DNA from: Pseudomonadota bacterium
GTDB lineage: Bacteria > Pseudomonadota > Alphaproteobacteria > Micropepsales > Micropepsaceae
Assembly: GCA_021808875.1 (NCBI GenBank)
Contig: JAKBAU010000215.1
Coordinates: forward strand, 1-6,232
Direction of reading: 5' to 3'
Length of the DNA: 6,232 nt
In this document: positions 1 to 5,260 of the stretch, piece by piece
Position numbering within the stretch: position 1 is the first letter of the stretch
Layout of the letters: every line of letters starts with the position of its first letter
The notes under the pieces: generated by a model
Told to the model about the DNA's origin: nothing
The model's database searches: none
Seen by the model: the letters and a program-made list of their open reading frames with translations, nothing else
Made by a program: the position numbers and the translations under genes

Positions 1-906
1 GGTGACCGTTGAGCTGGCAAGCGAGCTTCCGCTGGAACCCGCCAAATAGAGAGCGGGTGTGGCGCCAGCACTGGAGAAGGTCAAGGATTCACCAGGGGCT
101 TGGGTAACTGCGATGCCATAGCTTGCCTTGGTGGGATCGTTGATCGTGCCCTGTGTCATGACCCGCGACAGTGTCGAGGACGAGCCGGCTGCAGCGAGCT
201 GCTTGTTTGCGTAGGCAACGATGTTATCGAGCGTCAATGGCCCTGATATATTGGCCAGATTGATCGTAACATTGGTGATTGTCCCACCCTTTTGCACAGC
301 GATGTTGAAGCTTTGCTGGGTACTGACATTGGGCAATGCCGAGGACAGGTTGGCATCCGACACGATGGTGGAGCCCTGGTAGGAGAACGGGGCGAAAGGA
401 ACCGATACGCTACTTGTCACTGAAGACTGGGTCTTGCCCAACTGCAGTGTGAGTTCGTTGAAATTGGTCGTGGAAATGTAATTCTCGACCTGGGTAAGCC
501 CCTGCTGAAAGCGGGTATTGTAGCCTGTCTGCTGCCCCGAGGTAACGCCCGCGCGCGTGCTCATGCCGGCCAGATAGGACAGATTGTTGAGCGCCGTATA
601 GAGCGAAAACAGCTTTTGATTGTCTTGTGCGGTCTTGGTCGCGGTGGTGCTTCCGGCTGAACGCGGGACGTTGCTCGTGTTCAGAAAGTTGGTCATCGCC
701 ATGATGTTGGCGTCGCGGGCCTGCTTCGTGGCGTTGCTCGTGCTGTTCCACGGCGGGTTATTCTGAGACGTGGTTGAGGTCCCGGAAACCGATGAAGTCT
801 GCTGCGTCATAGAGGCAGATGTCAGACTCGAGCTCTGCAGCTGCGAATTCATATAGCTGATCAGCGAGTTCGTGCTGATCGTCGTAAATGAAATCTGGCT
901 CGTCAT
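1..906 (-). CDS. flaEY: FlaEY-like flagellin-related protein, N-terminal part (truncated by window edge)
   Basis: An open frame of 302 codons runs from the ATG at 906 to the left edge with no stop, so the C-terminal part is missing. The product is very rich in Ser, Thr, Asn and Gln and has no Cys in the visible part. It begins MTSQISFTTISTNSLISYMN and lacks an obvious signal peptide or membrane segment, as expected for flagellin-type export substrates. Segments such as LFSLYTALNNLSYLAGM (about residues 100-116) and RFQQGLTQVENYI (about 132-144) resemble the start of Caulobacter/sphingomonad proteins annotated as regulatory protein FlaEY, a large protein linked to flagellin production. The assignment rests on remembered similarity. 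A weak ribosome site (AGGGG) lies 3-4 bases before the ATG. It is divergent from the TPR/glycosyltransferase gene and shares its CtrA-like control region. Alternatives are another flagellin-like or hook-associated filament protein. The ORF is certain; the name is moderately sure. Confidence 0.65.
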   Translation of the reverse strand, partial: MTSQISFTTISTNSLISYMNSQLQSSSLTSASMTQQTSSVSGTSTTSQNNPPWNSTSNATKQARDANIMAMTNFLNTSNVPRSAGSTTATKTAQDNQKLFSLYTALNNLSYLAGMSTRAGVTSGQQTGYNTRFQQGLTQVENYISTTNFNELTLQLGKTQSSVTSSVSVPFAPFSYQGSTIVSDANLSSALPNVSTQQSFNIAVQKGGTITNVTINLANISGPLTLDNIVAYANKQLAAAGSSSTLSRVMTQGTINDPTKASYGIAVTQAPGESLTFSSAGATPALYLAGSSGSSLASSTVT

Positions 907-930
907 GGGCCCTACTGTGGCAAGCCGTGC

Positions 931-945
931 TTAAAGTATCGCTAA
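931..945. promoter_or_regulatory. Second CtrA-like site (TTAA-N7-CTAA), one mismatch
   Basis: TTAA at 931-934 is followed by seven bases and CTAA at 942-945, so seven of eight consensus positions match. It begins exactly 24 bases before the perfect box at 955. As a -35 region for the plus strand it would place the start near 970, a sensible distance before the TPR/glycosyltransferase ATG at 993. A single degenerate match could be chance; the pairing with the neighbouring box is the main support. Confidence 0.35.
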
Positions 946-957
946 GCATCATGCTTA
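943..957. repeat. Perfect 7-bp inverted repeat with 1-base centre
   Basis: TAAGCAT, one C, then ATGCTTA form a perfect palindrome that overlaps the end of the first CtrA-like box and the start of the second. It has no T-tract and lies between divergent starts, so it suits a dimeric DNA-binding protein better than a terminator. The regulator is unknown; it may also just reflect the overlapping TTAA-rich boxes. Confidence 0.4.
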
Positions 958-969
958 ACGGAGTCTTAA
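955..969. promoter_or_regulatory. CtrA-type binding site (TTAA-N7-TTAA), perfect half-sites
   Basis: The sequence TTAACGGAGTCTTAA has both TTAA half-sites with exactly seven bases between them. This is the core consensus of the alphaproteobacterial response regulator CtrA, which controls flagellar and cell-cycle genes. The seven-base spacer contains GAGTC, a GANTC methylation site. Placed as a -35 region for the minus strand it would give a start about 20-25 bases before the flaEY-like ATG, while it sits very close to the plus-strand ATG. Binding is inferred from the motif only. Confidence 0.55.
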
Positions 970-992
970 GTTCCCTGCCCTAGAAGAAGGTT

Positions 993-2492
993 ATGCCCTT
1001 ACCCGCCTATCAGAACGGACTTAAGCTTGCTGAGCAAGGTCGCCATAGTGAAGCGATCGCGGCCTTCGAGCTGGCGCTGGCGGAAAGACCGAACGATACA
1101 GGGGTTCTCTATGCGCTCGCCGGGACCGCCCGAAGCCTTGGCCTGCCTGCTGTCGCCCACAGCTTTTACGCGAAGGTACTTGATCTCGAACCCGAGCGTA
1201 TCGAGGCGGTCAATGGCCTTGGCCAACTCCTGTGCGACACCAATGAACCAGAAAAGGCGATCGCTTTTCTTCGCCCCTGGGTAGCGCGCTACGACAACTG
1301 TCCCGAAATCAAGGTGACCTTGGGCGTTGCCCTGCGCCAGCTCAACTGCAGCGCCGAAGCCGAACTCCTCTTTCGAGAGGCACTCGCACGGGTGCCAGAC
1401 TTTGCTCCTGCTCTGGGTAATCTTGCCGACTGCCTGGCCGACAAGGGGCAGCTCAGCGCCGCGCTGGAACTTTATGACCGCATTCTGAAGCGCGACCGCA
1501 ATCAGCATGGCGCACGCCTCAACCGGGCCATCGTGCATCTGCTGAACGGTGACCTGAAGGCGGGCTGGCGTGATTATGCTGCCCGTCTGAAACTGCCCCA
1601 CAAGAGCCCCCGTCCGCTGCATCGCCTTGCCCCGTGGTCAGGTGGAACGCTCAGGAACACCCGTCTCCTGATCACAGCCGAACAGGGCGTCGGCGATCAG
1701 ATCATGTTTGCCAGCCTCATTCCCGAGCTTTGCGTCCAGGCTGGCCACCAAGGTGGTCGGCTGCTGCTCGAGTGCGACCACCGTCTCAAGCCACTCTTTG
1801 CCCGCAGTTTTCCGGACATCGAGGTCCATGCGGCCCATTGGCAGGGACGCGAAGGTGTTGTGGAAGCCCAGTATGACTGGCTGGCGGCGCGCGGAGGTGC
1901 CAATGCCGCGATTGCGCTGGGCAGCCTTGCGCGCGTACTGCGTCCTGATCTGGCCTCTTTTCCCCAACCCCACGTGTACCTGAAGGCTGACCTAGACGAG
2001 CAAAGGCGCTGGCATGACTGGTGCAAGGGCTTTCCCGCAGGCAAGCGCATTGGCCTTTGCTGGCGCAGTGGCAAGCTGGGCGGGGAACGGGCGCTGCAAT
2101 ATGCCCCTTTAGCCCTCTGGGCCGACCTGATGCGCGTGACGGCGGGCGAATTCATATGCCTGCAATATGACGCCCAGCAAGACGAAATTGCTACTCTGGA
2201 GCGCCTGAGTGACCGAACACTGCATGTGCCGCCTGGTATCGACCAGAAGCAGGAACTTGATCGTACGGCGGCACTCCTGTCCTGTCTTGACGTGATGGTC
2301 AGCGCACCAACAGCGGTCAGCTGGATGGCAGCAGCTTGCGGAGTGAGAACCTGCAAGCCTCTTTATGACACCAGCTGGACCAGTTTCGGAACCAGTTATG
2401 AGCCTTTCGCACCAGCAGCGCAGGTGATCAGTCCAGATACGCCAGGGGATTGGTCAGGATGCTTCGCCAAAGTCGAAGAAGCTTTGAAATGA
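993..2492 (+). CDS. FlmG-like flagellin glycosyltransferase: TPR repeats plus GT-B-like domain
   Basis: The 499-aa product has about five TPR units (roughly residues 4-170; for example EAIAAFELALAERPND and AALELYDRILKRD), a linker, and a C-terminal domain of the GT-B/family-9-like type found in TPR-containing glycosyltransferases. Hallmarks are ITAEQGVGDQIMFA (227-240), KRIGLCWRSG (351-360) and VSAPTAVSWMAAACGV (446-461). There is no signal peptide or membrane segment, so it should be cytoplasmic. In Caulobacter, FlmG has this architecture: the TPRs bind flagellins and the glycosyltransferase domain attaches a pseudaminic-acid-type sugar. Divergence from a flaEY-like gene and tail-to-tail contact with nonulosonate genes fit that role. 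The ATG at 993 is preceded by AAGAAGG. The stop at 2492 is 17 bases from the end of the opposing gene. Family is confident; flmG orthology is likely but unproven, since such proteins are common and this one may be shorter than Caulobacter FlmG. Confidence 0.82.
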   Translation: MPLPAYQNGLKLAEQGRHSEAIAAFELALAERPNDTGVLYALAGTARSLGLPAVAHSFYAKVLDLEPERIEAVNGLGQLLCDTNEPEKAIAFLRPWVARYDNCPEIKVTLGVALRQLNCSAEAELLFREALARVPDFAPALGNLADCLADKGQLSAALELYDRILKRDRNQHGARLNRAIVHLLNGDLKAGWRDYAARLKLPHKSPRPLHRLAPWSGGTLRNTRLLITAEQGVGDQIMFASLIPELCVQAGHQGGRLLLECDHRLKPLFARSFPDIEVHAAHWQGREGVVEAQYDWLAARGGANAAIALGSLARVLRPDLASFPQPHVYLKADLDEQRRWHDWCKGFPAGKRIGLCWRSGKLGGERALQYAPLALWADLMRVTAGEFICLQYDAQQDEIATLERLSDRTLHVPPGIDQKQELDRTAALLSCLDVMVSAPTAVSWMAAACGVRTCKPLYDTSWTSFGTSYEPFAPAAQVISPDTPGDWSGCFAKVEEALK

Positions 2493-2509
2493 CCCGATAA
2501 TCTGCGACC

Positions 2510-4321
2510 TTAGCTTGCGCGCTGGCGCGTGTCTTTCCGCCGCTGGGCAAAATGCCCGGCCAGATCTGCGGCGATACGATCGGCACCATCCGCGTCGATC
2601 CGGCTGAGACCCGCGTGACGCATCTGCCGACGCAAGGCATTATCGCCGAGTAGCCGGCGCACGGCATCGATTATGGTCTCATCGCCAACCCCATCGGCAA
2701 GACCAAGATTGAGGCCCATCCCCGCTGCGGCAAAAGCCGCAGCGGAGTCCGCGTGATCCTCAGTCAGACCAAGGTATAGGGCCGGTACGCCGCTGGCGGC
2801 CAGTTCGTAGGCGGTCACGCCAAAGGCACAGAGCGCAACATCCGCCCCGGCAAATTCAGGTCCAAGATCGTCGGCACCCTCAATGGTTTCGAACTGCGGC
2901 GATAAGCCCACGATCGTCTTTGCCAGACTCGCACCGTCGGCGATGCCACGACCTATGACGAAACGGGCCCGAAAATAGACATCATCCCGCATCAGGGCTT
3001 TTGCGCAGCGCAAGGTCAGCCCTTTGGGATCGCTGCCACCCATGGTTACCAGAAGGCGCGGCAGACCGCGGTGATCAGGTGGTGGCCGGCTTGTCGGACG
3101 GGCGCCGAGAATGGTCCATTGCCAGCCTGTACGCACGATGGTGCTGCTGTTGCTCCAGTCGAGCGCCAGGGCTCCGGGCAAGGGAGGGAAATAGGCGAGA
3201 TCGGCGGCACGTCGCCGGTCACTGGCATCGTCTATGACCGCGCACAGAGGCAATTGCCGCTTGAGTCGATCAAGGCCTTCAGCTTCAACTCCGTCGCGGA
3301 AGTCACAGACCAGAATGTCAGGCCTGTGCTGGGCGATAAGCTGGACCAGGGCAGTCTCATCATCGCCCAAAATCTGGGTCACTTCGAAGCCCGCGGACCG
3401 GATCGGCGCCAGGGCATCTTCACTTCCCTTGAGCGCAAATACAACGCCGATACCCTGGCGGTCGCGCAAGGCCCGGGCCAGCATCACCATGCGTTTGACG
3501 TGGCCATAGCCATATGATCCGCCACCATCACAGCGGATGAGACACACTCCGCCGGCATCAAGCGGTTTCTGGCGCACATGTGCGTTCACGGCACGCAACT
3601 CGGGCTCGCGCTCCAAAAGAAGCAGAAGGTCGGCAAGAACCGCTTCTCCGGCTTTCGCGGCCAGCCTTTCATGGACGATCTCCGCGAAGGCAATATCATC
3701 TGGCGTATCGATAGTGAGGCGTGTCCCATCCCGTGCCAGAGCTGGATAGGGTGCCGCGCGGGCGATACGCACAAAGTCAGGATGAAGCTTGAAATACCCC
3801 GTCACATGCTCACGGGCGATCGCGTCGTCACGGGCGTCCATCATGAGCTTGTCCAGGGCCCGGCGGCTCATCGGATCGACCCCGCAATGCGCCGTTACCG
3901 CACCTTCTTCCAGCAAAACATAATCCGCTTTGTCGGCGAGCATGGCCGTGATGAGGTGATCGACAAAGCCCGCATCTATAAAAGGCGCATCCGCATTCAC
4001 GCGTACGATCACATCAGCTTCGAGCATATCGGCCGCACGCGCAAAACGGGCAAGCACATCATCTTCCGGACCGCGGACGACAACAATGCCCTGTTCCCTG
4101 GCAAATTCGACGATGGCGTCATCGCGGGGATTGACTGACGTGGCAATTGCGATCTGACCGATCAGGCGGGAACGTCTGAGCCGGTGCACCACGTGCCACA
4201 GCAGCGGCCTGCCCGCGATCGGACGCAGCACTTTACCGGGCAGACGTGTGGAACCCATGCGCGCCTGAATGACGGCGACGATGTTGGGCTGAGCCTGCGG
4301 TTCGGTCGGCAGTTGGTTCAC
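2510..4321 (-). CDS. Fusion: SpsF-type cytidylyltransferase + PseG-like UDP-sugar hydrolase
   Basis: A 603-aa two-domain protein. Residues about 13-245 form a nucleotide-sugar cytidylyltransferase of the SpsF/COG1861 type: VIQARMGSTRLPGKVL (17-32), RGPEDDVLARF (83-93), VRVNADAPFID (106-116), EHVTGYF (171-177) and LTIDTPDD (202-209). Residues about 258-595 resemble PseG, the GT-B-fold enzyme that removes UDP from UDP-2,4-diacetamido-trideoxy-altrose: RCDGGGSYGYGHVKRM (263-278, with the GxGH histidine at 274), VIDDASDR (362-369), VTMGGSDPKGLT (425-436) and FGVTAYELAASGVPAL (500-515). It would supply the steps just before and just after the NeuB condensation. The start is GTG at 4321, overlapping the synthase stop as GTGA, with AAAGG about five bases upstream. 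A later ATG (residue 22) lies inside the nucleotide-binding motif and is unlikely. Several usual PseG residues differ, so the exact substrate is uncertain. Confidence 0.85.
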   Translation of the reverse strand: MNQLPTEPQAQPNIVAVIQARMGSTRLPGKVLRPIAGRPLLWHVVHRLRRSRLIGQIAIATSVNPRDDAIVEFAREQGIVVVRGPEDDVLARFARAADMLEADVIVRVNADAPFIDAGFVDHLITAMLADKADYVLLEEGAVTAHCGVDPMSRRALDKLMMDARDDAIAREHVTGYFKLHPDFVRIARAAPYPALARDGTRLTIDTPDDIAFAEIVHERLAAKAGEAVLADLLLLLEREPELRAVNAHVRQKPLDAGGVCLIRCDGGGSYGYGHVKRMVMLARALRDRQGIGVVFALKGSEDALAPIRSAGFEVTQILGDDETALVQLIAQHRPDILVCDFRDGVEAEGLDRLKRQLPLCAVIDDASDRRRAADLAYFPPLPGALALDWSNSSTIVRTGWQWTILGARPTSRPPPDHRGLPRLLVTMGGSDPKGLTLRCAKALMRDDVYFRARFVIGRGIADGASLAKTIVGLSPQFETIEGADDLGPEFAGADVALCAFGVTAYELAASGVPALYLGLTEDHADSAAAFAAAGMGLNLGLADGVGDETIIDAVRRLLGDNALRRQMRHAGLSRIDADGADRIAADLAGHFAQRRKDTRQRAS

Positions 4322-5184
4322 GCAGCCTTTCCCCAGGTCAAACGGATATGTTTGAAGGGACGCATGCCATCCGTGGGATCAGCACGCCAGTTGCTGTCTT
4401 CGCGTTCACAGGGCTGGGACACCTTCCGGCCATCACCGTCGGCCAGCAGGCTCTCACGTATCCCCGCGATAACCGGTGCAATCTCATGGGGCAACCAGCA
4501 ATGACCGGCGGCGTATTCGGCGCCAGCCCCATCCAGGTCAAGATGAAACTCGACGACTGCAGCCTGCCAGCGTTGTACGGCGCGCCAGATCACCGCCGGA
4601 CGGCGGGTATGGTCGGACCAGCCGACCGGGCAGCCGGTACGCTGGCGCAAGCTGTCAATTGCCGCCAGATTGGCCTGATCAACGGGCGTCGGATAGGCCG
4701 ACACGCAGTGCAGAAGGCTGAGATCGTCACAGCCGGAGACACGCAGAGTTGCGACCGCAGCATCGATCTCGCTCTCACTCGCCATGCCGGTCGACAGCAC
4801 CACTGGCTTGCCCGAACGTCCACACGCCACGAGCAAGGGCTGAACTAGAATCTCGTAGGATGCGATCTTGTAGAAGTCGACGTAAGGAGCGAGCTCCGCT
4901 ACCGCCTCCACATAGAAGGGCGTGCAGGAAAAGCCAATCTTGCGCGCGCGGCAGCGCTCAGCCAGTGCTGGCAGGTGGGCAAGAGGCAATTCCCAGGCCT
5001 CGCGCGCCCGATGCTGTTCGCTCTGTTGGAGGATCTCCGGTGCGAACATGCGGGCGATACGGAACAGCTGAAACTTCACAGCGTCACAGCCGATATCGGC
5101 TGCAGCGTCGACAAATGCCAGAGCACGCGACAGATCTCGCCCATGGTTGGACGAGGCTTCGGCAATGAAGAGGGGTCTACGCAT
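4318..5184 (-). CDS. neuB: Short NeuB-family nonulosonic acid synthase lacking a SAF domain
   Basis: The 288-aa product belongs to the NeuB/PseI family, TIM-barrel enzymes that condense phosphoenolpyruvate with a 6-carbon amino sugar to make a sialic-acid-like nonulosonate in the cytoplasm. Visible motifs are IAEASSNHGRDL (7-18), DAVKFQLF (34-41), FYKIASYEI (104-112), VVLSTGMAS (128-136), LLHCVSAYPTP (157-167), GWSDHT (188-193) and VVEFHLDLDGAGAEY (210-224). His192 and His214 correspond by spacing to the two metal-binding histidines of meningococcal NeuB. Canonical members have about 340-350 residues with a C-terminal SAF (antifreeze-like) domain; here only a tail of about 50 residues follows, containing SNWRADPTDGMRPFK. 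The ATG at 5184 has AGGG nine bases upstream. It is the first gene of an operon with the fusion gene, sharing a 4-bp overlap. Pseudaminic acid synthase is most likely given the PseG-like partner, but legionaminic or another nonulosonate is possible. Confidence 0.85.
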   Translation of the reverse strand: MRRPLFIAEASSNHGRDLSRALAFVDAAADIGCDAVKFQLFRIARMFAPEILQQSEQHRAREAWELPLAHLPALAERCRARKIGFSCTPFYVEAVAELAPYVDFYKIASYEILVQPLLVACGRSGKPVVLSTGMASESEIDAAVATLRVSGCDDLSLLHCVSAYPTPVDQANLAAIDSLRQRTGCPVGWSDHTRRPAVIWRAVQRWQAAVVEFHLDLDGAGAEYAAGHCWLPHEIAPVIAGIRESLLADGDGRKVSQPCEREDSNWRADPTDGMRPFKHIRLTWGKAA

Positions 5185-5208
5185 GGCAACTCGCCCTTCG
5201 GCGCGGCT

Positions 5209-5223
5209 TTAACGCTTTCTAAA
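5209..5223. promoter_or_regulatory. Degenerate CtrA-like site (TTAA-N7-TAAA)
   Basis: TTAA at 5209-5212 is followed by seven bases and TAAA at 5220-5223, one mismatch from TTAA-N7-TTAA. It is weak on its own. It is listed because it lies 25 bases before a better match, reproducing the paired layout at 931-969, and because it would fit as a -35 region for the methyltransferase gene. Confidence 0.27.
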
Positions 5224-5233
5224 GGGCCTATGA

Positions 5234-5249
5234 CTAAGAAGCAGTTAAC
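5234..5249 (+). promoter_or_regulatory. CtrA-like site (CTAA-N7-TTAAC)
   Basis: CTAAGAAGCAGTTAAC matches the extended TTAA-N7-TTAAC consensus at all positions except the first, including the final C. It is close to the methyltransferase start but well placed as a -35 region for the minus-strand operon, where transcription would begin near 5200. Direction of action is inference. Confidence 0.45.
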
Positions 5250-5260
5250 GAGGGTCAAAA

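Larger units (their letters stand above)
907..992. promoter_or_regulatory. Divergent control region between flaEY-like and TPR/glycosyltransferase genes
   Basis: This 86-base gap is noticeably more AT-rich than the flanking genes and carries the start signals of two divergent genes. Two CtrA-type boxes (931-945 and 955-969), a perfect 7-bp inverted repeat between them (943-957) and a GANTC site (961-965) crowd into about 40 bases. The ribosome site for the plus-strand gene is AAGAAGG at 984-990, unusually close (2 bases) to the ATG at 993. I looked for a sigma-54 element; TGGCAAG...TGC near 917-929 resembles one, but the spacing is two bases short. I see no riboswitch or terminator. Confidence 0.6.
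5185..5260. promoter_or_regulatory. Divergent control region between NeuB-like and methyltransferase genes
   Basis: This 76-base gap holds the start signals for the minus-strand sugar operon and the plus-strand methyltransferase. It contains two CtrA-like matches whose starts are 25 bases apart (5209 and 5234), nearly the pitch seen in the other divergent gap. The ribosome site for the methyltransferase is GAGGG at 5250-5254, six bases before the ATG at 5261. That for the NeuB-like gene is the minus-strand AGGG opposite 5194-5197. No hairpin terminator or riboswitch is visible. Confidence 0.55.

Noticed and set aside
917..929. Possible sigma-54 (-24/-12) promoter, TGGCAAG...TGC
   Set aside because: The distance between the GG and GC elements is two bases shorter than required, and the minus-strand counterpart is also mis-spaced.
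410..952. Minus-strand ORFs at 410-751 and 758-952
   Set aside because: They lie in another frame over the long FlaEY-like frame that runs unbroken from 906 to the edge. Their His/Arg/Gln-rich composition is typical of shadow frames.
999..2356. Long antisense ORFs (207 and 219 codons) opposite the TPR/glycosyltransferase gene
   Set aside because: High-GC shadow frames. They show no recognisable motifs, while the plus frame has clear TPR and glycosyltransferase motifs throughout.
2480..2540. Possible terminator at the convergent gene ends
   Set aside because: Only weak AAGCT/AGCTT and GCGC pairings are present, with a long loop or no T-tract.
3071..4138. Plus-strand ORFs of 148 and 186 codons opposite the fusion gene
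   Set aside because: No family motifs and no ribosome sites; the opposite strand has a continuous two-domain enzyme.
2510..4321. Idea that the two-domain ORF is a sequencing or frameshift artefact joining two genes
   Set aside because: A single uninterrupted frame with a natural linker (about residues 246-257) connects two complete domains.
4318..5184. Idea that the NeuB-like gene is a truncated pseudogene
   Set aside because: All barrel motifs are intact, the tail looks structured and family-like, and the stop is precisely coupled to the next start.
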